Assembly (NCBI GenBank): GCA_946628545.1
Contig: CAMOWU010000010.1
Location: 1-53,707, forward strand
Length of the DNA stretch: 53,707 nucleotides
Direction: 5' to 3'
From: an uncultured Bacteroides sp.
Lineage (GTDB): Bacteria > Bacteroidota > Bacteroidia > Bacteroidales > Bacteroidaceae
The translations under genes were made by a program, and so were the position numbers. This document shows, piece after piece, positions 1-7,957 of this stretch (the first letter of the stretch is position 1; every line of letters starts with the position of its first letter). The notes beneath the pieces are model-generated. The model was not told the origin of the DNA. It was given only the letters and a program-made list of their open reading frames with translations, and searched no databases.

Positions 1-23
1 GATTTTTGCTGGTCTTATATATC

Positions 24-42
24 CCCAGGGTGGTACCCTGGG
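24..42. repeat. REP-like hairpin
   Basis: Inverted repeat with an 8-bp perfect stem (CCCAGGGT / ACCCTGGG) around a GGT loop, followed at 62-68 by the word CAGGGCG. It lies in the 156-bp non-coding stretch downstream of the GH2 gene. It resembles the CCCAGGG-type extragenic hairpins scattered through Bacteroidetes genomes. I see no gene in 1-156. Confidence 0.55.
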
Positions 43-128
43 CTTAGCGATGGTGACCTTTCAGGGCGATTCTATCCGCTCATATTCACTTGCGAAAGTT
101 GAGTATTTTACCAATTATCATCGACCGC

Positions 129-157
129 AGCGGACGCGACACGTCGCGTCCCTACAT
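129..157. repeat. 29-bp hairpin repeat, copy 1
   Basis: A 29-bp sequence identical to 7923-7951. Its core GGACGCGACACGTCGCGTCC folds with an 8-bp stem and a CACG loop. It abuts the stop codon of the GH2 gene, so on the minus strand the hairpin would lie at the 3' end of that transcript. It could act as a terminator or mRNA-stabilising end, but no T-run follows. Confidence 0.7.
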
Positions 158-2637
158 TATTTGCTTTTGATTTCTATTGTTGCTGGTTCAAGATCCACGG
201 CCTTGGCGGTGAGGCGGATGGTGTCAGCACGCTTGCCACTCTGCACCACGGCCAGGCATTTGCCATAGAAGGCCTTGCGCTTGTTGTCCTTGAAGCGTTC
301 CATGCTGAACTGGCAGCCGTTGTCCACTCCTGCTATCGAAGCGTCGCCATCCAATGAAAAGAAGACCTGATTCTCAGCATTGGGACAGAGGTTGCCATCA
401 CGATCCACCACTTCGACCGTGACGAAAGCCATGCCTGTGCCATCAGCCTTGATGACGGGCTTGTCAACACTCAAACGAAGATGATGGGGAGCGCCGGCGG
501 TGCGGATTACCTGCGACCGGACCTCGGTTCCATTCTTACGTGCCACGACTTTCACTTCGCCAGGCTGATATGTGACACGCCACATCACATGGTAGTCGTG
601 TTCGCCTTTGCGACGCACTCCTTGGCTACGTCCATTGACATAGAGCTCCACCTCGTCGGCCTGGTTGTAGTAGCACCACATATCCACTTGCTGACCAGGA
701 ATCCAATTCCAGTGGGGGAACAGATGCAGCACGGGCTGGTCGGTCCATTCGCTCTGATAGAAATAATAGATGTCCTTGGGGAAACCAGCCAAGTCGATGA
801 TGCCAAAATAACTGCTACGGGCGGGGAAGCCATAAGGCGTGGGTTCACCAATATAATCCCATCCCGTCCAGATATACTGACCGCAGATGAAGTCGTTGTG
901 CTTGATCAGGTCCCAGGTCTCCTCATGATGATTACCCCATGAGGCGCGGCAGTTGTCGTAGGCACTGCACTGGAACGACGGGTCGGTATAGGGCAACCAC
1001 CATTCCACAGGAGCCTTGATGATGCTGTCGGAGGGGTTGACATAGTAGCCACGGGTCATCAGCGCGGAGTTGCTCTCGGTGAAGATGAAAGGTTTGCCAG
1101 GGAATTTCTTGGGGACGTCTTCCACGCAGTAGTTGTGGTAGTTGTAGCCAATGATGTCCATGGCGTTGCCCTTGAAGAGGTGGTTGTTGGGGTCGGGTTC
1201 GTTGCAACCGGCGGTGATGGGACGGCTATCGTCAAGCGCGCGCACGATATCTGCCAATCGCTCGGCCAACAGTGTATTGACGCTCTTCTCGCCGCTGGTA
1301 GCCAACTGAGAAGCGTCGTGTCCGAAGTTGAGGACCAAGTTGGCCTGCTCGATGGTCAGTTCATCACTGCCACTGGACGACCACTGCTCCAGCACCTCGT
1401 TGCCGATACTCCAGACGAGTATGGAGGGATGGTTGCGGTCGCGTCGCACCAAGTCGGTCAAGTCGCGCTCATACCATTGGTCGAAATAGCGGGAATAGTC
1501 GTACTGCGTCTTCTTGCGATGCCACATATCGAACGACTCGTCCATGACAATCAGTCCCATGGTGTCGCACATGGCCAGCAGTTCGGGTGCGGGTGGGTTG
1601 TGGGAACAACGCACGGAGTTGGCACCCATCTCACGCAGCATGCGCAACTGACGGTAGAGAGCGTCCTCATTGATGGCGGCACCCAAGCAACCAAGGTCGT
1701 GGTGCTGGCACACGCCATTGATCTTCATCGACTTGCCGTTCAGTGAGAAACCTTTCTGGGCATCGAACTTGAACGTGCGGATACCAGTAGTGGTGTCGTA
1801 GGTATCCACCACCCTGCCATCCACCTTCACTTCGGTACGGACAGTATAGATATAAGGGGATGCGATGTCCCACAGATGGGGATTCGACAACTTCAACGAC
1901 GACTTGAACACAGCCTTGCCTGAGGATGAGGGAGCGGAAGCGGGAGACGCTTTCGACCTACCCACTACCCTGCCTTCAGCATCCAGCAGGATGTTTTCCA
2001 CTTTCACGCCTTTGAGGCAGTTCTCCACCTCTACCTCAACATCGATATCGGCTTTGTTCATCCTGGCGTTGAGCTGGGGCTTGACAAAGACGCCCCACTG
2101 CGCCACATGCACCTTCTCCGTGCGAAGGAGATAGACATGACGGTAAATGCCCGACCCGCTGTACCAACGGCAATTGGGCTGTTCACCGTTATCCACCCGA
2201 ACTGCAATGACATTGTCGCCAGAGTGATTGAGCCACGGACTGATATCGTACTCAAACGAAATGTAGCCGTAAGGACGCGTGCCAAGTTCATGGCCATTGA
2301 TATAGACGGTGGAGTTCATATACACACCGTCGAACTGGATGAAGTAGAGTTGGTCGGCACCATGGTCTTCTACCCTGAAATGCTTGCGATACCAACCCAC
2401 ACCACCCTGCAAGGCTCCACCTCCCGCACCAGCGGGTGCGGAGGCCATGAAATCGCCTTCTATGCTCCAGTCGTGGGGCAGGTTGAGCCGCCGCCATGCC
2501 TTGTCATTATAGTCAGGCTTCGACATGGAAGCGGTATCGGCGAGCATGAACAACCAGTCGGCATCGAAATTCTGCCGTTGGCGGGCCTCAACCGACACAC
2601 TCAACAGCATGATCAACATGAAGAAGTATTTACGCAT
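157..2637 (-). CDS. Secreted GH2 glycoside hydrolase (beta-galactosidase-like)
   Basis: 826 aa with an N-terminal signal peptide ending near VEA-RQRQ, so it is exported. It has the GH2 order: sugar-binding jelly roll, immunoglobulin-like domain, TIM barrel, then a C-terminal beta domain (VTVEVVDRDGNLCP). The acid/base Glu is in WSIGNEV near residue 412 and the likely nucleophile Glu in FIFTESNSA near 519. GH2 enzymes of this layout act on beta-galactosides, beta-glucuronides or beta-mannosides; exact specificity cannot be read here. It starts 113 bp after the GH31 stop on the same strand, with hairpin and tandem repeats between, so co-transcription is possible but not assured. It ends right at a repeated hairpin. 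Confidence 0.9.
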   Translation of the reverse strand: MRKYFFMLIMLLSVSVEARQRQNFDADWLFMLADTASMSKPDYNDKAWRRLNLPHDWSIEGDFMASAPAGAGGGALQGGVGWYRKHFRVEDHGADQLYFIQFDGVYMNSTVYINGHELGTRPYGYISFEYDISPWLNHSGDNVIAVRVDNGEQPNCRWYSGSGIYRHVYLLRTEKVHVAQWGVFVKPQLNARMNKADIDVEVEVENCLKGVKVENILLDAEGRVVGRSKASPASAPSSSGKAVFKSSLKLSNPHLWDIASPYIYTVRTEVKVDGRVVDTYDTTTGIRTFKFDAQKGFSLNGKSMKINGVCQHHDLGCLGAAINEDALYRQLRMLREMGANSVRCSHNPPAPELLAMCDTMGLIVMDESFDMWHRKKTQYDYSRYFDQWYERDLTDLVRRDRNHPSILVWSIGNEVLEQWSSSGSDELTIEQANLVLNFGHDASQLATSGEKSVNTLLAERLADIVRALDDSRPITAGCNEPDPNNHLFKGNAMDIIGYNYHNYCVEDVPKKFPGKPFIFTESNSALMTRGYYVNPSDSIIKAPVEWWLPYTDPSFQCSAYDNCRASWGNHHEETWDLIKHNDFICGQYIWTGWDYIGEPTPYGFPARSSYFGIIDLAGFPKDIYYFYQSEWTDQPVLHLFPHWNWIPGQQVDMWCYYNQADEVELYVNGRSQGVRRKGEHDYHVMWRVTYQPGEVKVVARKNGTEVRSQVIRTAGAPHHLRLSVDKPVIKADGTGMAFVTVEVVDRDGNLCPNAENQVFFSLDGDASIAGVDNGCQFSMERFKDNKRKAFYGKCLAVVQSGKRADTIRLTAKAVDLEPATIEIKSK

Positions 2638-2662
2638 AGCTATTGGGATGATTTCAGAAAAC

Positions 2663-2675
2663 GCCCTGCAAGGGC
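2663..2675. repeat. GCCCT/AGGGC mini-hairpin
   Basis: GCCCTGCAAGGGC forms a 5-bp stem with a GCA loop, and CAGGGCC follows about 30 bp later. It uses the same words as the hairpin region at 24-68, suggesting a degenerate member of the same interspersed family. It lies between the GH31 and GH2 genes. Confidence 0.4.
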
Positions 2676-2711
2676 AATATCAATTTACTGACAAAGCACT
2701 TTCAGGGCCAT

Positions 2712-2748
2712 TTTCTTAATTTCTTAACTCTTAATTCTTAATTCTTAA
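2712..2748. repeat. 7-8-bp tandem repeat (TTCTTAA)
   Basis: Five consecutive units: TTTCTTAA twice, CTCTTAA once, TTCTTAA twice. They begin 3 bp beyond the GH31 stop codon and lie upstream of the GH2 start on the minus strand (read there as TTAAGAA). Confidence 0.6.
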
Positions 2749-2750
2749 CT

Positions 2751-5684
2751 TCAAAGCGCCACTTGCACTTCGTCACCATTGTAGTTCACCAACTTGCCAG
2801 CAGGGTTGTCAAGATTAAGAGGCTGAGCCTTGTCGGCTGTGATCAGCACCACATTGAACTGACGTTGCTTCAGCATACCGTCGAACGAACCAGTGCGCTT
2901 GCCGATGGTCAACTGACGAGTGGCATTGTCGTACTTGATGGGGATGGTTGTGTAATAGCCCTTCTCATAGTTGTAGTTGGTGCCTTCGTCCTCATAGAGC
3001 GTGAACTGACCGTCAGCGCCTGCATAGACATAGAGGTTGATGAGTTCGGCGGGTTTCTGGTCGGTGTATTCAATCTCAGGGCCGAACGGAATGATGGCAC
3101 CCTCACGCACAAACACTGGAATCTTCTCATAGGGAGCATCCACCTTCAGGGTCTGACCGCCATCGATGTGCTTGCCAGTGTAGAGGTCGTACCAGCCGCA
3201 CTGCTTGGGGAAATAGACATCGCGGTTGCGAGCCTTGTAGTAGCCCACTGGACAAGCCATGAGTGCCGGGCCGAACATCCACTGGTCGGGAATATTCTCC
3301 ACGTTCTTGTCGCCGCAGAAATCCATCACGAGACCACGCATCATAGTGTAGTCGTTGAAGTGCACCCAACCAGCCATACTGTATAGGTAAGGCATCAAGC
3401 GGTAGCGCAGCTTGTCGTAATAGACGATGGTCTTGTAGCAGGGATGGTTGTCGGGGGCGATGTTCCAGACCTCACGCAAGGGCCACTGGCCATGTGCGCG
3501 GTAGAGCGGGATGAAGCAACCGAACTGGTTCCAGCGGGCTTGCAACTCACGCCACTCCTTCAGGTCTTCGTTCTCCACACCACTTTGGTCGAAAGCCTGC
3601 TGGGCTGCCACATAACGCTTCTCCACACAGAATCCACCCTGGTCCATACCCCAGAATGGCAGACCAGCCATGCTGTAGTTGAGACCTGCGGTCATCTGGG
3701 CGCGCATATCCTCCCAACGGGTACCGATGTCGCCACTCCAAGTGGCGGTGCTGTAACGCTGCTCTCCAGCGAATCCACTGCGGGTCAACAAGAAGACGCG
3801 CTGGTTGGGGTTGACACTGCGCTGGCCATTGTAGATGGCGTCGGCATTGACGATGGAGTAAGCGTTGAAATACTCAGTGCTGCTACCCAGCGCAGTCGGA
3901 CCACTCAGGGCTTTGCGGTACCACATCGGAGTGCAGTCGCGGACATTGGGCTCTGAGGCATCCATCCACCAAGCGTCTATACCATACTTGTATTTGCTGT
4001 AGAGTCCCTCGTCCATCTGTTTCCAGAACAGCTTGCGGGCATCGGGGTCGTAGGCGTCATAGAAAGAACCCATGAAACCAAGCCAGTCGTAGATGCTATC
4101 GGTGATGGCCTGATGATAGATCCAACCTTTCTCGTCGAGAGCCTTGTAGTTATCCACGGTGCAGTAGAACTTAGGCCATACGGAAATCATGAAACGACCA
4201 CCCATCTGGTGAACACTGTCGAGCATGGCCTGAGGATTGGGATAGCGCGAGGACTCGAAAGTGTGGTCGCCCCAAGAGTCGAGTTTCCAGTAGTTCCAGT
4301 CCTGCACGATGTTGTCAACAGGGATGTGACGACGACGGAACTCAGAGAGCACGCTCTCGATGTCGTTGCTGCTGGTGTAACGCTCACGGCTTTGCCAGAA
4401 GCCCAGCACCCACTTGGGATAGACGGGCGCCTTGCCTGTGAGGGTACGGTAACCACTGATCACTTCGTCCATGTTGTCGCCTGCGATGAAATAATAGTCC
4501 AGGTCGCGCGACATCTCGCTCCAAACGCTCAGGCGTCCTTGCTCTTCTTCGGTCTGTGGCACAGCCACACGCAGTCCGCAATAGCTGACACCTCCATCGG
4601 GTTGCCACTCGATGCGGATAGGAGTCTTCTCATCCTTGTTCAGCGGACAGGTGAACTTCCAGGCATTGGGGTTCCAAGCCGTGCGCCAACGCTCAGCCAC
4701 TACCTCCTTGCCACCGATGAATACTTTCATATAACCTGCATAATAGAGGATGAAGTGGTAGTTGTAGGTTTCAGGTGCCTGCACATAACCCTCATAGACC
4801 ACCTTCGATCCATCGAGTTTGAAGTCTTTGGGAAGGTTGTCGATACCCAGAGGACCATTCTTGAACTTATTGAGGTCGGGCACAGCGAATTCGAAGTAGA
4901 TGCTGTCTTCCTGACGCACCAGTTCATTGCCCTCAGCATCCACGTAAGTACCCGTCAGACCGCCTTGCTTGCCATCCTTGTCGAAGAGGGTGAACGCACG
5001 GTTGAGCTGCAGGTAGTCGTTGGGATTGCCCCAGCGGCAGTAGCTGTAACTGTCCCACAGCAGGCCATAGCCCTTGTTGCTCATCACGAAAGGCACACTG
5101 ACTTTCGTATTGTATTGGAACAATTCCTCATTCAGCCCTTTATAGTTGTAGTCTTGTGTCTGGTGCTGGCCCAAGCCATAGAAAGCCTCGTCGTCGGGGC
5201 TGTCGAACTGAATGTGCCAAGACCATCCGTTGCGTTCCTTGTCAGAAAGTTTGCCAACGCCAATCTCACGCTCGGGGACAGTGAACGGAGTGAAGGTCTT
5301 GCCCTCGGTCTGAGTCTCTGCCAGCACCACCTTGCCGTCCTTGAAGAACTCGATACGTCCCGTCAGGCGATTGACGACAGCAGCCACCTTCTTGGTCGAA
5401 ATCTTCACGGTGGAGTCGTTCTCCTCCACGTTGAATTCAGCCTTGGCGTTCTGCGGCACCACCATCAGACTCTGCTTCTTCTCAGGCAGTGACGACTCAG
5501 CAGTAGCCCTCACTCGGATAATGTCATCGTTAATCACCTCGAGCCTCACGACCTTGGCTCCTTTCTCTTGTGGATGGTCCACTTTCACCGTTACCCCGTT
5601 GCCAGAGGTGCTCACATCAGCAGTACAAGCACCCAGCATCAAAGCCACCACAGCAGCAGACCACACTTTCATTGTCTTACTCAT
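2751..5684 (-). CDS. GH31 alpha-glycosidase (alpha-xylosidase-like) lipoprotein with PA14 insert
   Basis: 977 aa. The N-terminus is a lipoprotein signal with lipobox LGAC (Cys20). The order is an N-terminal GH31 beta-sandwich, a PA14-type insert at about 260-375 (YEGYVQAPETYNYHFILYYA), the catalytic barrel, and C-terminal beta domains. The nucleophile Asp is in WWMDASEPN near 575 and the acid/base Asp in WSGDIGTRW near 650. The PA14 insert and WWMDASEPN signature are typical of Bacteroidetes alpha-xylosidases acting on xyloglucan-type oligosaccharides, though alpha-glucosidase activity is not excluded. Residues after Cys20 (TADVSTS) lack a clear surface-export signal, so a periplasmic location is likely. 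It has its own promoter (5714-5743). Confidence 0.9.
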   Translation of the reverse strand: MSKTMKVWSAAVVALMLGACTADVSTSGNGVTVKVDHPQEKGAKVVRLEVINDDIIRVRATAESSLPEKKQSLMVVPQNAKAEFNVEENDSTVKISTKKVAAVVNRLTGRIEFFKDGKVVLAETQTEGKTFTPFTVPEREIGVGKLSDKERNGWSWHIQFDSPDDEAFYGLGQHQTQDYNYKGLNEELFQYNTKVSVPFVMSNKGYGLLWDSYSYCRWGNPNDYLQLNRAFTLFDKDGKQGGLTGTYVDAEGNELVRQEDSIYFEFAVPDLNKFKNGPLGIDNLPKDFKLDGSKVVYEGYVQAPETYNYHFILYYAGYMKVFIGGKEVVAERWRTAWNPNAWKFTCPLNKDEKTPIRIEWQPDGGVSYCGLRVAVPQTEEEQGRLSVWSEMSRDLDYYFIAGDNMDEVISGYRTLTGKAPVYPKWVLGFWQSRERYTSSNDIESVLSEFRRRHIPVDNIVQDWNYWKLDSWGDHTFESSRYPNPQAMLDSVHQMGGRFMISVWPKFYCTVDNYKALDEKGWIYHQAITDSIYDWLGFMGSFYDAYDPDARKLFWKQMDEGLYSKYKYGIDAWWMDASEPNVRDCTPMWYRKALSGPTALGSSTEYFNAYSIVNADAIYNGQRSVNPNQRVFLLTRSGFAGEQRYSTATWSGDIGTRWEDMRAQMTAGLNYSMAGLPFWGMDQGGFCVEKRYVAAQQAFDQSGVENEDLKEWRELQARWNQFGCFIPLYRAHGQWPLREVWNIAPDNHPCYKTIVYYDKLRYRLMPYLYSMAGWVHFNDYTMMRGLVMDFCGDKNVENIPDQWMFGPALMACPVGYYKARNRDVYFPKQCGWYDLYTGKHIDGGQTLKVDAPYEKIPVFVREGAIIPFGPEIEYTDQKPAELINLYVYAGADGQFTLYEDEGTNYNYEKGYYTTIPIKYDNATRQLTIGKRTGSFDGMLKQRQFNVVLITADKAQPLNLDNPAGKLVNYNGDEVQVAL

Positions 5685-5713
5685 AAGTCAGTTGATTGAT
5701 TGATACTTTTCCG

Positions 5714-5743
5714 CAAATTTAGTATATTTATTCCATATACAAG
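5714..5743 (-). promoter_or_regulatory. Promoter for GH31 gene
   Basis: On the minus strand the -7 box TAAATTTG (5714-5721) matches the Bacteroidetes consensus TAnnTTTG. A weak -33 element, CTTG, lies 18 bp upstream (5740-5743). It is about 30 bp from the start codon. Confidence 0.55.
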
Positions 5744-5850
5744 AAGAAGCCATGTTTCCAAAGTATGTATCATTTGTTAACAAAAACCAAAAACCCAAAC
5801 AAATGAATCATTTATCCCACTCAATCATGAGAAGAAAGGTTGAAAAGTAG

Positions 5851-6013
5851 GGCATACACTAAAGTATGCTCCATGCGGATGAGGGTAGGCGCGTCCTCCA
5901 GACGCGTCGCAGGCTGGAAGCAAGTCCGACGGAGCCAATGGGGACGAATAGCTCGAATGGCATGCTAAAGCATGCGCCATGCGGACGAGGGTACGCAGGC
6001 ATCCCTGCCTGCG
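5851..6013. repeat. Modular hairpin repeat cluster
   Basis: Fills most of the 329-bp gap between the ATPase gene and GH31. Two related copies each have a GCATRC hairpin (GCATAC-ACTAAA-GTATGC at 5852-5869; GCATGC-TAAA-GCATGC at 5960-5975), then the shared 17-mer CCATGCGGAYGAGGGTA (5871-5887 and 5977-5993), then a different hairpin. The first is followed by GCGTC-CTCCA-GACGC (5891-5905), the second by CGCAGGCA-TCCC-TGCCTGCG (5994-6013). The last hairpin abuts the stop codon of the minus-strand ATPase gene. No ORF is supported here. Confidence 0.75.
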
Positions 6014-7597
6014 CTATTCCTGGATGACCCAGTCCTCCACAGTGCGTGTCTCGGCATTCATGCGGACACCGACCTTCACCACTTTGCGTCCATCAGCCTG
6101 ATAAGGGAGGGCGTAACTCTTGCTGTCAATCTGTTGGAGCGCTGCCTGAGCGGTGTCGCCCACCTTGAGTTCGAAGACATAGATGGCGTCGGGCATCCAC
6201 ACCACCATATCCGTACGACCACCGGCGCACTTCACTTGTGTGCGGGCATAGAAGTTGAGTGTGGAGAAAATCAGATACATGGTGTATTCGTAGAATCCCT
6301 CCGCAGTGGCTACATCTTTGAGTTTCTTCTTGAATCCCTCCACGTATGGAATGCCAGCCAAGTAGGCCTGCATCTCAAGCATGGCCTGATTGATGTCGCC
6401 TTTCTTGAGTGCGCGCCAGAACTTGAGTGTGAATCCGATTTTCACACGCCCAGCCTCCAATCCAGTATAGACTGGCAGCAGACCCTCGACGTAGCCAATA
6501 CGCACCTCTTGGTTGGGGATGGAAAGGGTGTAGGTTTCTGTCTCACGGTCATAGTCCTTGATGGTCAGATAACCGCTCTGATAGAGCAATGGCAGAGCAG
6601 ACTGCATGGCCTCTGTGGGCTGGTCAAACTCTGATGAGAACACTTCCAGGCGGTCGAGCGACATGATGTCGGTATGGAAATGCTGCATCTGGCGGATGAG
6701 GAACGTGGGAGTGCCGCTGTCGAACCAATAGTTGGTGACTTTTTGAAACAGAAAGGCTTTGACAAGGCTGAACGGATTATACACTTCATCTGGCTTCTCG
6801 GTGAAGCGATAACCGTCGTACTTCAGTTTGAGTTTTTCGTGCATCTGCTCGTAGGTCATCTCGTTGGCTTCAGCCAGTAGCTCGATGTCCTCCTTGAGCG
6901 TAGTGGTCAGTTCCTCCTCGGTGATGCCGCATATCGCGGAGAAAACGGGATCCATCGTCACGTTGGCCAGGTTGTTGATGGTGGAGAAGATGCTCAGTTG
7001 GGAGAATTTCGTGATACCGGTGATGAAGCAGAACCTGATATAGGGATCCATCATCTTCAGACGCTGGTAGAACTCCTGCATCACCTCGCGTATGTCGTGA
7101 AGGCGTTCGTCATCGTGAAGCACGTCGAGCAACGGGGCGTCGTACTCGTCGATGATGACGGCGACCTGCCTGCCTGTCTGCTCGTATGCCCGCTGGATAA
7201 GACCGGCAAAACGCATTCCAGGTGATGTCTCTTTAGGGTTGGCACCATACACTTCTTCCATGGAGTCCATCAAACGGTTCAACTCATCCCTAACACCTTG
7301 TGGCGGCAGGTGCTTCGCCCCGCTGAGGTCGAAATGCAACACGGGGTACTTGGTCCACTCCGTCTCCATCGACATGATTTTCAAACCTTCAAACAACTCA
7401 CGCTCTCCTCTGAAATACGAAGCCAGGGTCGAGGACAGAAGCGACTTGCCGAAACGGCGCGGACGGCTCATGAAAACGAATGGAGCATAATGGGCCAGTT
7501 GCCAAACCAAATCGGTCTTGTCAACATAGACACATCCATCCTTGATTAGCCTTGAGAAGGTCTGTATTCCTACGGGATATTTTCGTTTTCTTTCCAT
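6014..7597 (-). CDS. AAA-ATPase-like / PD-(D/E)XK nuclease-fold protein
   Basis: 527 aa, cytoplasmic. The N-terminal ATPase-like region has a Walker A-type motif RPRRFGKS near residue 46 and a Walker B-type IIDEYDAP near 149. The C-terminal region has a PD-(D/E)XK pattern (GRTDMVVW then VFELKV near 478). This is the architecture of the Bacteroidetes AAA-ATPase-like (PF09820) plus nuclease-fold (PF08011) family, usually present in many copies; its function is unproven. An upstream in-frame ATG at 7729 is rejected because a good promoter lies at 7658-7689, inside that extension; the start at 7597 begins MERKRKYPVG as in the family. It is functionally unrelated to the CAZymes on either side and transcribed from its own promoter. 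Confidence 0.85.
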   Translation of the reverse strand: MERKRKYPVGIQTFSRLIKDGCVYVDKTDLVWQLAHYAPFVFMSRPRRFGKSLLSSTLASYFRGERELFEGLKIMSMETEWTKYPVLHFDLSGAKHLPPQGVRDELNRLMDSMEEVYGANPKETSPGMRFAGLIQRAYEQTGRQVAVIIDEYDAPLLDVLHDDERLHDIREVMQEFYQRLKMMDPYIRFCFITGITKFSQLSIFSTINNLANVTMDPVFSAICGITEEELTTTLKEDIELLAEANEMTYEQMHEKLKLKYDGYRFTEKPDEVYNPFSLVKAFLFQKVTNYWFDSGTPTFLIRQMQHFHTDIMSLDRLEVFSSEFDQPTEAMQSALPLLYQSGYLTIKDYDRETETYTLSIPNQEVRIGYVEGLLPVYTGLEAGRVKIGFTLKFWRALKKGDINQAMLEMQAYLAGIPYVEGFKKKLKDVATAEGFYEYTMYLIFSTLNFYARTQVKCAGGRTDMVVWMPDAIYVFELKVGDTAQAALQQIDSKSYALPYQADGRKVVKVGVRMNAETRTVEDWVIQE

Positions 7598-7657
7598 TGT
7601 TCTTGATTTTGCCTGCAAATTAGTCATTTTTTCACAAAGTAGAAGATGAAAACTATA

Positions 7658-7689
7658 CAAAAATAACCATTTTTGATTGAGAAAACAAA
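7658..7689 (-). promoter_or_regulatory. Promoter for the AAA-ATPase-like gene
   Basis: On the minus strand TTTG (7686-7689), exactly 20 bp, then TATTTTTG (7658-7665), a full match to the Bacteroidetes consensus. It predicts a 5' leader of about 50 nt and fixes the start at 7597. Confidence 0.75.
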
Positions 7690-7732
7690 ATCGGCGCGTT
7701 TTTCTCAATTTCCCGAACGTCAAAAACAACAG

Positions 7733-7766
7733 ATGGTCCCTGTAGCCGTAAAGCCACAGGAACCAT
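7733..7766. repeat. Long hairpin in the ATPase-GH97 gap
   Basis: Arms ATGGTCCCTGTAGC (7733-7746) and GCCACAGGAACCAT (7753-7766) pair over 14 bp with two mismatches that allow G-U pairing, around a CGTAAA loop. It sits in the 360-bp gap between GH97 and the ATPase gene. The rest of that gap holds the ATPase promoter and a second hairpin repeat at 7923-7951; no gene is visible. Confidence 0.5.
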
Positions 7767-7922
7767 CACTCACATTCGCTTAATGCAACTTGTCGTCGAA
7801 TTTACCAGAGGTTGCCCCATTCCACGTTGGAGGGTTATAGGTTAGGGGTTATTGAGGAATATATGGTATCTTACTCAATTCTCCTATATTGCAAACGTGT
7901 AATTTATTTATTGATTGACTGT

Positions 7923-7951
7923 AGCGGACGCGACACGTCGCGTCCCTACAT
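7923..7951. repeat. 29-bp hairpin repeat, copy 2
   Basis: Identical over 29 bp to 129-157, with the same 8-bp stem and CACG loop. Like copy 1 it lies within 10 bp of the stop codon of a minus-strand glycoside hydrolase gene (GH97, stop at 7958). Confidence 0.7.
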
Positions 7952-7957
7952 GAACTC

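Noticed and set aside
4113-5492. Long plus-strand open frame (459 codons) inside GH31
   Set aside because: It is the antisense shadow of a clear GH31 gene with all catalytic motifs; its translation lacks recognisable domains.
5851-6013. CRISPR-like array from repeated 17-mers
   Set aside because: Only two copies about 100 bp apart with hairpin-rich flanks and no uniform spacers; it is an interspersed repeat.
6014-7597. Defence-island nuclease
   Set aside because: The AAA-ATPase/PD-(D/E)XK family is widespread in Bacteroidetes without defence context, and no other defence genes flank it here.
7598-7729. N-terminal extension of the AAA-ATPase-like gene to 7729
   Set aside because: A full-consensus promoter lies at 7658-7689 inside it, and the family starts at MERKRKYPVG-type sequences.
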